Source of the DNA: Lepas anatifera
Lineage: Eukaryota > Arthropoda > Thecostraca > Lepadidae
DNA: 64,000 nucleotides
Reading direction: 5' to 3'
NCBI GenBank assembly: GCA_034440635.1
Contig: JAOTON010001253.1
Coordinates: forward strand, 1,054,001 to 1,118,000
Below are positions 23,921 to 35,078 of this stretch, piece after piece. The position numbers and the translations under genes are program-made. The notes beneath the pieces are model-generated. The model was not told where the DNA came from and did not search any database. It was given only the letters and a program-made list of their open reading frames with translations. The stretch's first letter is position 1; each line of letters starts with the position of its first letter.

Positions 23921-24972
23921 TTAACCCACGCCCCACCAGTGGTCCGGCGCCAACTTCCCCCGACCGGGGGCCAGTGATGCCCTCCTGTAACTCCGAATAT
24001 ATGGGGGTTAACGCAAATCTGCAAAGTGCACTGAAAAGCTCGTGTGAATCCAGTACGAAATTACTTCGCATGTTTAAGCGCTCAGGCCAAATGTTTGACC
24101 TCCAGAGGTCAAGTTAGGTCACGATAGGCCATTTCCACTAAAATATGCAATGCTTAAGCAGACTAGGCACAGCTCTCATGCCGTTAGAGTCATTGCAATC
24201 TAGTAAAGTGAATTTAAAGGGAGATACGCGAAAAAATTATGATTGTGGTTTCTTGCTATTTGAAAAATCCTGATTAGGAAACTGTCAATTATTTTTAAAT
24301 CTTCGACACAATTTTGGGAGGCCACTCACTTATTATCGAAATAAGTTAACAGTTCCGATAAAATGCTGAAACCTTCACCCATCACTTATTTTTCGAAAAC
24401 TATTTAATCTTGAAAAGTAATGTTTTTTTGTAATACAAATGTCTCTCCTGTATTTGTATGTGAATTAATTTTACAAAGCCTTTAAAAACTACAAAATGAA
24501 TTAGTTTGCCCTAGAAACGGAAAAATATAATTACCTACTCAAATCTTCAGCCATTTCGTACCTCGGGTCTAGAGTCGTTTTCTGCTTCAGCCCCAGAATG
24601 ACGAACCTTTTGCGTCAGATAGGTCACGTGACCCCGGTATGAGAATCCTAGGCTTCTCATTGGTTAATTTTGATTTCTTTTAAGCCCTATATTTCTGTTT
24701 CAAAAGGGGTTTGGAATGTTTTTTCTTAAGTAATTTTTTTCTATAGTAGTCTAAACTTCTACATCACTAATTAGGATAGATATAACCTAATTCTTAGAGA
24801 AATTGATAGCCTTAGCCGTGGATACGTCACATTAACTGATAAGAGGTGTAACGGTAAAGTTGTCTAGAAATGTTGACTTCGAAAGGAATTTTAAGGCATT
24901 TGCAGGCCGAATTCGTAAAACTTGGAATAAGACTTCTGAAAAAACTTTTTGTGACCTTTTGATCTACCCAAT

Positions 24973-25259
24973 CAGGGGCCAAAAGTGTTCAGATTGTCAC
25001 CATTAAAAATGCCAAACCATAAATGTGTCACCAGCCCAGGCTGCAAAATGTGGCACGTTTTGAGTTATTGGGATACCAAGGGATACTCCTGGACCATCCT
25101 AGTTGTTGAAAAACATTGCGAGTTTAAATTGCATGTGCAAATTTTGGCTATTTGTTCCGTTATTCGTCTGGAGCAAACATATCAGCTAATTTTTGTCACC
25201 TTGTCCACCTTGGGCTGTCACCATTTAGAATGCCAAAATGGTTAGTTTTTCGACCCCTG
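24973..25259. mobile_element. hAT-like MITE L
   Basis: Begins CAGGGGCCAAAAGTG and ends TTTTTCGACCCCTG, giving inverted ends CAGGGG[CT]C. The surrounding D2 bases provide an 8-bp duplication: TACCCAAT at 24965-24972, and TAGCCAAT on the right, now split across the later E2 insertion (TA 30962-30963 plus GCCAAT 30964-30969), 7 of 8 matching. The 287-bp interior is non-coding, with direct repeats of a 'gtcacca.ttaaaatgccaaa' type (25003-25020 and 25217-25239). Confidence 0.75.
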
Positions 25260-26599
25260 TACAGTGGCGTAGCCAGGATTCGGCCAAGGGGGGTCCGACT
25301 ACCGTCGGGGGGCCCTCAGGCCGGGGCCCCCTTAGTAGTCGGGGCCCATCTCCTATATATGTCGTATAATATTTTGGCATTATAACATTTACACGACGGA
25401 AATTTTTATATCCATTTTTAAGTGTTTGTTATTATTTTGTTTATAGTTCTATTTTTCTCGATCCGACCAAGTGTTGGTAAGTTTAGGTCACCAAATATTA
25501 AGGCTGGCCCATACCTATATGACAGCGTGGCTATAATAACAGTTTTGTGGCACATTTCGGGAAATCAAATGTTGCTGCGTGCATGAAGTTAAACCTGACT
25601 TTACCTCAATTCACTCTGGTAATCAGCTATGAAGTCATTGAAGGTCAGTCGTTTTGAGTACGAATAAATGGTCTTCTACGGAAAATGATTACCAATTTTT
25701 TCCGGGTGTCGAATTAATGAACTCTTTAATCAGAAAGTTTCCAAAGAAATGGAAAAAATGTATAAAAATACAAGAGATATGGTGGATGGTGGTGTATTCC
25801 GGACGTCATATAACGTCTATTCCGCGGAAAGATCCTGATGAATTCACCACAGTTACTTTCTTACCCTTGCTATGTTGTAAATGAGCAAATTACCAAAACA
25901 ATAGGCCCCTGAGATAAGTATCGCCTTGGATTACTCTGTCATTGTTATTTTAAACCTTGCATACCTATTTTCCTTTTTGGGATTATGCTCATCAATGTGT
26001 GTCATTTTCCTTGTTTTTCTGGTTTCCTACGACAATATTTGAAAGTTGTTTATTTCAGAATATTTAGAACGGTAGTTATTGGGACTAAGCTAATAGATTG
26101 AAAACCAGCTGAAGTTCCAAATTCCCTGTTCGATTTGCTATTATGGATGCTAAAATTAGATTAATTTTTGCCTTTCCTTCAGTAATGGTGCCTGATCGAT
26201 ATGTTTCAATTTGTCTTTTTTGGTACGCAATGGGAATACATAAATTTTTCCGAGGCATATGATTTTCGAAATCTTCTTTGAGCCTAGGATCTCAAGCGAT
26301 ATCTCTGAATTGTATTCTAAAATCTAAAAGAAACGGAAAGGAAAAAGGACGCTCAATAAAAAGGATATATGAGTGTGCCCCAGATGCTATATAAAACCTA
26401 TTCCATGGACAGTCCTACTGATGAAACCGCTCACTTACTCCTCCCTAGCCATTGGTTGGAGATCCCGGGGGCTTGGGGAGGTGAGTACTTCCTTGGACTT
26501 TAGGTCTCTGATAGGCTTTGTACAGGGCTTGTACTGCTATGCCAGTGTTAAGCCACCCAGGACCATCACCCACCGCTCCCCCCTGACTCCTGAGTCGAG

Positions 26600-28160
26600 C
26601 AGAGATCTCCAGGGGCCTAGCACTTGACACGGCGCCGAAACCAGTATCAGGGACCCCCGAAAACAACACTTTTCCCGCAAATCCGTACTTACGTCCCCCA
26701 AAACCAGCATTTGGGGGTACCATGAGACTACCTACTGGGACTCCCTGGAACTTACTCTCGTGGGGCCCTGAGGATAACTTTGAGGGGAGGGGGAGGAAGG
26801 AGAGGAATGCTCGCTGAGACTAGCTTTTGGGGACACTTGAGGGCAGCTTCTGGGACCCCTGAGACTAACTACTGGAGACCTCGTGAGACTAATTGTCGGA
26901 TCTCTGAGATTAGCTCTCCGGCCCTCCTTACACTAGAACTGAAAGGTCCCCTGAAAATAACTCGGGTTTCCGAGATCAGTTCTTGGGGGACCTGAGACTA
27001 GCTCTGGGGCTGCCTAAGACCAACACTTGGCGCTACTCACAAGGTTAATTTCCGGCCCCTCTCCCGATTAGATCTCAGGGAATCTCTGATACTGATTCAC
27101 GGCGCCTCTTGATCAAAACTGGGGGCCCCTGAGAATCTCTCGGGGCTCCTGAGATTAGTTATTCGGCAGCACCTCTGAGAATAATTATTGGGCCCCCTCC
27201 CCCAGATTTACTCTGGAGGGGGCTGAGACTGACTATCGTGGCCATCCAGATTAGCTCTTGGGGTCCTCTAAGGCTGTCTTTGGGGTGGGGGAGGGGACTG
27301 GGAATGACTTCCGACAGCCTTCTGAGACTAACCCTGGGTCGCCCCCTGAGACTAACACTCGAGGAGGGAGGCGTGGAAGCACCCCTGAAACTGAGTATTT
27401 GGCACGGCACTCCCGAGACTGCCTCTCGGAAGCCCAGATTAGCCCTCAGAGGTCTAAGGCTAACTCGGAGCCGTGAGACCAAAATTCGGAAGCACCTCTG
27501 GGAATTACTCTCAAAGCCCCAAAATTAGCTCTTGGACGAACCGGAGACTAGCTCCCGGGAGCACTCTGAGACTAACTTTTAGGTGCTCCCTGAGATTGAC
27601 TCTCGGGGCCTCTTATGCAACAACTAGGGGGGGCACAGTCTCAGGCTAAATCTCGAGGGTTCCCAAGATTACCCCTCAGGGGCCTCCTGAGATCAGCACT
27701 CTGCGGATCAAATGAGACTAGCTCTCGGACCCCTAGATTAACTCTCGGGGCCACCTGAAAGTAAATATTGACTCCTGAGAGAGATGCCCGTAAGAGTATG
27801 GGACCGCATATCGGGGGTCCTCTAAGACTGACTCTCAGGGTCCCCTTGACCGACCCTTGGGGTTCTCTGAGACTGACTCTCATGGAGCCCCCTGAACTAG
27901 TCTGTCGCGGGGTCCTGAGAACCACTCTCTGGGGACCCTAGGACGAGCTCGGCCCCCTGAGACCGACTCTCGGGGCCCCTGAGACCGACTTTCGGGATCC
28001 CCTGAGACTAACTCTCAGGGACCCCCTGAAATCTACTTTTGGGGGTCTTGAGACTGACCCTCAGGGCGGGGCCCTGAGGCCGACTCGGGACGCCCTGAGA
28101 ACGAATCTTCAGGGGCTTCTGAGACTGATTCTGGGGGCCCCGTGATCAGAGAACGCTTTG
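26600..28160. repeat. Array in E2, CTGAGACTAACTCTC type
   Basis: Degenerate units of roughly 22-30 bp built on CCCCTGAGACTAACTCTCGG, irregular in length. On either strand the lack of stops in the unit creates spurious ORFs. It grades into the CCAAGCTCGGGG type beyond 28224. Confidence 0.85.
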
Positions 28161-28223
28161 CAGTGGTTTAGATTGGCCCAAAGGGGGTTCTCGGACTCCT
28201 AGAACCCCTTGGCTACGCCACTG
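28161..28223. repeat. 63-bp internal palindrome with E ends
   Basis: Starts CAGTGG and ends TTGGCTACGCCACTG, the E right terminus. The centre is a hairpin GGGGGTTCT/AGAACCCC. It looks like a minimal E derivative, or the right end of an earlier E copy retained inside the array. No 8-bp duplication flanks it. Confidence 0.6.
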
Positions 28224-30900
28224 CATCCACACATTCGGGGGCCCGCCGAGATCAGCGCTTGGAGGCCCCTGAAATCATTGCTCCCTCCCCCCCGATACCA
28301 ATACTCCGGAGCCCCTGGATACTGATGCGCGGGGCTCCTAAGACCAAGCTCGGGGTTCCGCTTAGATCAGGTTCGGGGGCATCCTTAGGCCTATGCTTGC
28401 ACTTTTCTCAGGAGTAACTCGACACCGTTGTTTTGGGGGGCCCAGATCAACATTCGAAGGCCCCCGAGACTAATGCTCGGTACTCTGGAGCCCCTCGATA
28501 CCAATGCTCGGGGACCCTGAGCCCAAGCCTGGGCCCCTGAGACCAAACTCTGGGTCCCATGGGGCCAATTCTCGGGCCTCGCTCATAAGTCCCCTCGATA
28601 TCGATAGCTGGGGATACCCCGAGATCAGTATTGTCCCCCCCCCACTTCCCGAGATCAATGTTCGCTGCTCCGGAGCCATCGATACCAATGCTCGGGGATC
28701 CCTGAGACCAGCTCTGGGGCCCCCTAAAACCAAGATCGAAAGACCCGTGAGACCAAGCTCAGGGCCCCTGAGACCAAGCTTGGGGGACCTGAGACCAAGC
28801 TCGAGGAGCCCCCTGAGACCAAGCTCGGGGGCCTGAGACCAGGCTCGGGGGCCCCTGGTACCAAACTCGGAGGGCCTCGTGACACCAAGCTCGGGGCCCC
28901 TGAGACCAAGATCGAAAGGCCCATGAGACTAAAGCTCGGGGGGGGCCTGAGACCAAACTCGGGGGCCCTTGAGACCGAGCTCAGGGGCCCCTGAGATCAA
29001 TGTTCGGTACTCTGGAGCCTTAAATACCGATGATTGGGGGCCCCTGAAACCAAGCTCGGGGCCCCTGAGACCAAACTCGGAGGGTCCCCTGAGACTAAGA
29101 TAGAAAGGCCCCTGAGACTAAGCTCGGGGGTCCCTGAGACCAAGCTCGGGGGCCCCTGAGACCGAGCTCTGAGGCCCCCTGAGACAAAACTCGGAGGGCC
29201 CCCTGAGACCAAGATAGAAAGGCCCCTGAGACTAAGCTCGGGGTCCCTGAGACCAAGCTAGGGGGACCCTGATACCAAGATCGAAAGGCCCGTGAGACTA
29301 AAGCTCGGGGGGTCCCTGAGACCAAGCTCGGGGGCCCCTGATACCGAGCTCAGGGGGCCTCGAGATCAATGTCCGGTTCCCTAGAGTCTCGATACCGATG
29401 ATCAGAGGCCCCCTGAGACCAAGTTCGGGGGTCCCCTGAGACCAAGCTCGGGGGCCCTGAAACCGAGCTCTGAGGCCCCCTGAGACAAAACTCGGAGGGC
29501 CCCCTGAGACCAAGATAGAAAGGCCCCTGAGACTCAGCTCAGGGTCCCTGAGACCAAGATCAAAAGGTCCGTGAGACTAAAGCTCGGGGTCCCTGAGACC
29601 AAGCTCGGGGGCCCCTGAGACCGAGCTCAGTGCCCCCCCATAACAATGTCTGGTTCCCTAGAGTTCGACACCGATGATCAGGGGCCCCCTGAGACCAAGT
29701 TCGGGGGTCCCCTCAGACAAAGCTCGGGGGCCCCTGAGACTGAGCTCTGAGGTCCTCTGAGACCAAACTCGGAGGGCCCCCTGAGACCAAGATAGAAAGT
29801 CCCCTGAGACTAAGCTCAGGGTCCCTGAGACCAAGCTAGGGGGACCCTGAAACCAAGATCGAAAGGCCCGTGAGACTAAAACTCGGGGGCCCCTGAAACC
29901 GAGCTCAGTGGGCCCCCGAGAACAATGTCTGGTTCCCTAGAGTCTCGATACCGATGATCAGGGTTCCCTGAGACCAAGTTCGGGGGTCCCCTGAGACCAA
30001 CCTGGGGCCCTGACAGCGAGCTCGGGGGCCCCCCTGAGACTGAGCCCGGGGGACCCCTAAGACCAAGCTCGGAGGCCTCTGAGACCAAGATCAAAAATTC
30101 CGTGAGATTAAGCTCAGGGGCCCCTGAGACCGAGCTCAGGGGGCCCCTGAGATCCATGTTTGGTACTCTGGAGCCCTCGATACCGATGATCGAGGGCCCC
30201 TGAGACCAGGCTCAGAAAGCCCCTGAGACCAAGTTCGGAAGTCTCTTGAGACCAAGCTCAGGGGCCCTGAGACCAAGCTCAGGGCCCCCTGAGACCGAGC
30301 TCGGGGCCCCCTGAGACCAAGCTCAGGAGGCCCGTGAGACCAAGCTAGGGGGACCCTGAGACCAAGATCGGGGGTCCCTGAGACCGAGCTCAGGGGCCCC
30401 CGAGATCAATGTCTGGTTACCTAGAGTCCCGATACCGATGATCTGGGGCCCCTGAGACCAAGTTCGGAGGTCCCATGAGAGCAAGCTCGGGGGGCCCCTG
30501 AGACAAAGCTCGGGGCCCCCTGAGACCAAGCTCAGGGCCCTCCCGAAATCAATGTTCGATACTCTGGAGTCCTCAATACCGATGATCGGGGGCCCCTGAG
30601 ACCAAGCTCGGAAGGCCCGTGAGACCAAGCTCGGGGGCCCCCTGAGACCAAGCTCGGGGGCCCCGGAGACCAAGCTTGGGCGCTCCCTGAGACCAAGCTC
30701 GGGGCCCTGAGACCGAGCTCGGGGGGGCCCCCTGAGACCAAGATCAGGGGGCCCGTAAGACCAAGCTTGGGGGCCCCCTGAGACCAAGCTCGGAGGTCCC
30801 TTGAGACCAGCCTCGGGGGGCCTGAGATCGAGCTCGGAGGGCCCCTGAGGCCAAGCTCAGGGGGCCCCTGAGACCAATGCTCGTGTTTTCCAGTGCATAA
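28224..30900. repeat. Array in E2, CTGAGACCAAGCTCGGGG type with higher-order units
   Basis: Long run of about 20-25 bp units CCCCTGAGACCAAGCTCGGG. A distinctive marker segment (GAGATCAATGTTCGGTACTC followed by GGAGCC.TCGATACCGATGAT) recurs near 28480, 28660, 28990, 29360, 29640, 29925, 30150, 30400 and 30540. This divides the array into higher-order blocks of about 140-370 bp. Minus-strand ORFs of up to 154 residues are translations of the repeat, not genes. Confidence 0.9.
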
Positions 30901-31145
30901 GGTCAGGCCAAGGGGGGTCCGCGGACCCCAAGGACCCCCCTTGGCTACGCCACTGCCCCTGTAGCCAATAAAATTGTTTTCGCGTATCTCCATTTAATGG
31001 GAAAATGTCATAATTTTCTCCGCTATGTGAAACATAATGACATTCTGATAGTGGTTTGACCTCCTGAGGCTACCTCGTGACCTAATATGACATGAGATCA
31101 TAAGACTTTTACAATGACGTTTATTTTAGCGCTCTAGCTTGACAC

Positions 31146-31589
31146 AACTGACCTTATCAGTACAGGTTTCAAGAGAACATGACGAGTACAGACAAAAGCG
31201 AAAGAAAAGGACAAAACAAATACGATCCAAAGACAGAAAATGTGAAGTTTTGCCTTTACCACAAGATCAGAGGCTAATACGGACCCCAATTTGAAGAGTC
31301 TTAGCTGAAATATCATACATTCCTAGCTAGATGTAATGGATTCAATGCCTCCACGCCCTCTATCTCCTCCCAGACGACTCTCATGACGAATTCGGTCATG
31401 TGCGGCTGGCTTTCACACGTAGGTAAAAATGGCCAGAATAATCCCATAATCCTAAGGCAGTAATCCTGGCAGAGCTAAAACAGCCGGCTTCCCCTCTAGC
31501 GGCCAGTTGCTGAACTAGCGTCTCGGTTGCTCAGCTGCTTCGGTATCCTGCCACCAGGTGGTTAGCCCCGCTAGTGTCAAGGCCAATGA
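31146..31589. other. Unassigned stretch
   Basis: No gene or repeat recognised. 31490-31590 is mildly GC-rich and leads into family A copy 2. Confidence 0.4.
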
Positions 31590-31680
31590 GCGTTTCGTTA
31601 CCTAACGTAATGTATCTCTTCATAAGCCTGCAAGTCAGGTTTATCATTCTTTTCTTTGAAATAACCAATAAAGAGTACAT

Positions 31681-31757
31681 GGTCACCCCCGGATTCAAAC
31701 CGGACCTACGCGATCAATAGACAGGGCTTCTAACCACTAGACCACCGTGCCACACTA
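31681..31757 (-). repeat. tRNA-derived (Lys-like) promoter relic, copy 2
   Basis: Same relic as 3871-3946. The A box is intact (GGTCTAGTGGTTAGAAG); the B box is altered to GGTTTGAATCC and the anticodon stem has further changes, so this copy is even less likely to be active. Confidence 0.6.
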
Positions 31758-32829
31758 CTCACCCTCCCACTAGCTGAACAGATGTGACCCGTCAGGAGGT
31801 CACTGGCTGGTACAACTCCGCCGAATATGCCGGGCCGCTGGCGCCGGGTGCTGTGCTTGTCCCGAAAAGGCACGATATAAAGGTGCTTCTAGAAGACGAA
31901 CCAAGCATTCTTTTGGCCTGAAATTACTTGTATCGTCGAGCTAGGATCCTAAGCTAGCTTCATGCCAAATTTCTTCCGCTTTCATCCATTTTAAGGGCTT
32001 GAAACCATGGTGAGAAGCAAAGGTGGTCCGATAAATTTGGCATCTTGTAATACATTTTGGACTAATTACTCGAAAGCCATTAGAGATAGGTTGGTAGTAT
32101 AAGTGAGCGAAAGGACCGCAAGTAACTTTCCTATTCAGCCATGTCAGTTCTGAGTTTGTGAGTGACATGAGCTTGGAACCAGGAGGATGCAAATAAAAAG
32201 TTTTTTTACTCAATTTCTTTTTATGCCTATAAAACAAAGAATTTCACATTCACAATTTCCATCTCCAAATATTATCAGGCGGAAGCAATGTTCTTTTATT
32301 ATTTGAAATGAAAACTCAAATCGGTCAATTAGATTGTGAGATATTAACGTTGAAATGAAATGAACCAAAATTCAGTCTTCCGGAAGAACTGTAAAAAGTA
32401 GGTCAAAATTTTACGTTTTGCACTCAAAACTATGCCCAAGCACTACAAAATTTGCCTAGCCACCCCTAGGTAACTGCCTTTCAGCTAACTGAGGCCTGTC
32501 TTCTGACATTTCGAGCGCACAAGTCGGCCATCAACTTTTAGCAGGTTTTTTGCGCGCGTGAGAAATGCCGCGTTTTCGCGCAATAAATATTGTCGGATCA
32601 ACTCAATTTTTTCCCCCTTGTCATCCATTGAAAAGGACATAAATTTCAAGCTCGTAGCTTAAGAAGTAAAAATTAGAAAAATATAAAACAGAAAAAGTTT
32701 GAGCCAAAATTTCTCAAAAACTATTTTGTATTTCAACTCGGGGCTTTAGTTTGGGTGTCTGGAGCAGACGGGCTATCATCCTACAAAATTCCAGAGCTCT
32801 GACATCAATTCTCAGGACTGACAGACGCC

Positions 32830-32860
<31 letters not shown>

Positions 32861-33754
32861 GACCACGACGAGACCCGTCTGAGCGGCCAGAATAGAGCCG
32901 CTTGAGAAATCTCAATGCGCTTCGCTCCATGGATTTCGTCATGCAGCTCTGACAGACCACGACGAGACCCGTCTGAGCGGCCAGAATAGATCCGCTTGAG
33001 AAATCTCAATGCGCTTCGCTCCATGGATTTCGTCATGCGGCTCTGACAACAACAGACCACGACGAGACCCGTCTGAGCGGCCAGAATAGAGCCGCTTGAG
33101 AAATCTCAATGCGCTTCGCTCCATGGATTTCGTCATGCGGCTCTGACAGACCACGACGAGACCGGTAAAGCGGCCAGAATAGAGCCTCTTGAGAAATCTC
33201 AATGCGCTTCGCTCCATGGATTTCGTCATGCGGCTCTGACAGACAGACAGACCACGACGAGACCGGTAAAGCGGCCAGAATAGAGCCTCTTGAGAAATCT
33301 CAATGCGCTTCGCTCCATGGATTTCGTCATGCGGCTCTGACAACGACGACGACGAGACCGGAAAAACTGTCAGAACAACGACGACGACGAGACCGGAAAA
33401 ACTGTCAGAATAGAAGCCGTTTCTTACTTCGTTCGTCACCGGCTTCTGACAGACAGACAGACAGACCACGACGAGACCGGTAAAGCGGCCAGAATAGAGC
33501 CTCTTGAGAAATCTCAATGCGCTTCGCTCCATGGATTTCGTCATGCGGCTCTGACAACAGACCACGACGAGACCCGTCTGAGCGGCCAGAATAGAGCCGC
33601 TTGAGAAATCTCAATGCGCTTCGCTCCATGGATTTCGTCATGCGGCTCTGACAACAACAACAGACCACGACGAGACCCGTCTGAGCGGCCAGAATAGAGC
33701 CGCTTGAGAAATCTCAATGCGCTTCGCTCCATGGATTTCGTCATGTGGCTCTGA
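32861..33754 (+). repeat. Mixed hairpin minisatellite, eight A units plus B units
   Basis: A units start near 32861, 32955, 33055, 33149, 33250, 33465, 33561 and 33663. Between the fifth and sixth (about 33344-33450) lie one truncated and one complete family-B unit. The A units fall into two variants (CGTCTGAGCGG and GGTAAAGCGG). Linkers are CAA, CAGA or CGA runs of variable length. All units retain the 8-bp stem. The minus-strand 208-residue frame across it is repeat translation. Confidence 0.9.
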
Positions 33755-34706
33755 CTTTTGTCATGGATCCAATATAAAATAGTCCGTTGCTAGGGTAATT
33801 TGTGGCGCTGAACACGAATCTGGCAGCAGAAATGCCGTATCAGATCAGAATTTTGAGATCCAGTATGTCTGTGTGTCGTCTTTGTGCAAGCCTTCTTGGC
33901 ATCAGTGACATTGACAGTGCAAAACCCAAGAGGTCTAGGAAAATGAACGTTTAGGTGGGAGGCTAGGGTATTCTACCTTAAACCCGATTTTCATAGAACT
34001 AGGGCAATATATTCAAGGTAAAACGAGGCCACATAGGTCAAATTCTGTATGTGCAGGGTAGCCATTGGGAAATGCCTAGATTATGCGATGAGAAGCCGGA
34101 TATAAAGAGAAAGTGGTCTAAAGTAACAGAGGAAAGGTCTGAGGCAATCCTCTCTGAAACTTTTAGGCCTAGGTCGTTCAAGGCCATTGACCTTTGACGT
34201 CAAAATATTACATTTTGCCTATAACGTGTACTGCAGCTAGCACTATGGCAACCGTCGGGCGGAAAATAAGGTTTGACCTTGACCCATGACCTTTGTCTTG
34301 AACCTGCGACTTTGAGTTCAAGATTGAGTGACCTAGCGTATGATGTCACAGCATGATATACGTCATATTAGGCGGCATCATCCGACCAAAGGCACTAGGG
34401 TCAAAGACATTGAAATGGTGGTATGACCTTGACCTGTGACTTTTTTACTTAGACTCGACCTTCAAGGGAGGTGACTCTGACATAAAATCCTCATCATATA
34501 ATGTTCCGGCGTCACCTCTCGGTCTACAATACCAGCGAGCTTGTGCGACCGAGCGCAAACCTTGTTCAATGTACAATGTTCATGCACTTGATTGCGAGGT
34601 AGTCTTTCGTTGCAATAAATTCACATGTATATTGATAAGCTGCATTGTCTGGGTGCAGATAATCCAGATTCTCGACATCCTTGATCTATATTTTTCCACA
34701 AAAGGC
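33755..34706. repeat. Unassigned stretch with GGTCA-rich segment
   Basis: No gene. 34180-34500 is dense in TGACCTTGACC, TGACCTTTG and related hexamers, similar in style to elements G and H but not alignable with them by eye. The rest is unremarkable. Confidence 0.45.
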
Positions 34707-35078
34707 CAGTGGCGGATCCAGGGGGGGTAAAAAGGCATTTGCCCCCCAACGGAAAATCTCGGGGCAAAACTATGTTTTTGCCCCCCAAGCGATGGACCTC
34801 CTTTTTCCCCGACTCCTTTTTAGTTTGAAAGCAAGATTTTGGTGCTTCAACTCTCAACTTCAAACAGAACCAGTTAAGTTCAGTGGAAATTTGGGGTCTT
34901 GGAGAGGGAAAACGCATCTTGAGTCCATATTTTTCACACCCGGTTTTTTTTTTTGCTTTTCACCTCACATACCCAAAGTTCTACTGGGAAGTCATATTGT
35001 GGCGCTGCTTTGCACTGCGTGACGTTTTTTTCGACTTTGGTTTGCCCCTCCCAAACCGACTAGCTAGATCCGCCACTG
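34707..35078. mobile_element. hAT-like MITE I
   Basis: Left end CAGTGGCGGATC and right end GATCCGCCACTG are perfect 12-bp inverted repeats. An exact 8-bp duplication CAAAAGGC flanks it (34699-34706 and 35079-35086). The 372-bp interior is non-coding. Confidence 0.92.

Larger units (their letters stand above)
25262..30955 (+). mobile_element. Array-bearing hAT-like element E2 (5.7 kb)
   Basis: Left end CAGTGGCGTAGCCAGG and right end TTGGCTACGCCACTG are inverted repeats. An exact 8-bp duplication CCCCTGTA lies at 25254-25261 and 30956-30963, the hAT signature. The left 1.3 kb (25262-26590) is unique-type sequence also found inverted at 22750-23920. The rest is a satellite-like array. No transposase frame is present, so it must have moved in trans or been expanded after insertion. 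Confidence 0.85.
24218..30993 (-). mobile_element. TTAA element D, copy 2, with nested L and E2
   Basis: Flanked by TTAA at 24214-24217 and 30994-30997. Ends AGGGAGATACGCG and CGCGTATCTCCAT are inverted with one mismatch. The D sequence covers 24218-24972 and resumes at 30964-30993 with 'gccaataaaattg'. The middle was split by insertion of MITE L and then array element E2. It is oriented opposite to D1. Confidence 0.85.
23925..31145 (+). mobile_element. TTAA element G, copy 3, interrupted and truncated
   Basis: Preceded by TTAA (23921-23924) and begins CCCACGCCCCACCAG. It follows G1 through the 'gcaaatctgcaaagtgca' and TGACCTCCAGAGGTCA blocks up to 24217, is interrupted by D2 (24218-30993), and resumes at 30998 with the 'ctccgctatgtg' and 'cctcgtgacctaatatgac' blocks. 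It fades out near 31145 at 'gcgctctagctt', about half-way through the element, so its right end is missing. Confidence 0.75.
31590..33754 (+). mobile_element. Family A interspersed element, copy 2 (expanded)
   Basis: Left edge CGTTACCTAACG at 31599-31610, then colinear with A copy 1: tRNA-like relic, GC segment, AT-rich body, (CAA)n at 32828-32860. It then carries an expanded hairpin array where copy 1 has a single unit. It ends at the last unit without the GC-rich tail seen at 5132-5190, so the right end is probably truncated. Non-coding. Confidence 0.65.

Noticed and set aside
28161..28223. Complete independent transposon inside E2
   Set aside because: It has E-like ends but is only 63 bp and lacks a flanking duplication, so it is recorded as an internal palindrome or relic end.
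28470..30993. Minus-strand ORFs up to 154 residues (LVSGAPELGLRGP-like repeats)
   Set aside because: Translations of the CTGAGACCAAGCTCGGGG array. Several overlapping frames are open at once and no recognised domain is present.
32939..33565. 208-residue minus-strand ORF
   Set aside because: Lies wholly in the hairpin minisatellite. Its repeated motifs are unit translations, and equivalent ORFs appear on the other strand.
32861..33754. Tandem hammerhead ribozymes
   Set aside because: Looked for a CTGANGA core with a paired GAAA in the hairpin units on both strands. GACGAAA occurs on the minus strand, but the CTGANGA part is missing, so the motif is not supported.
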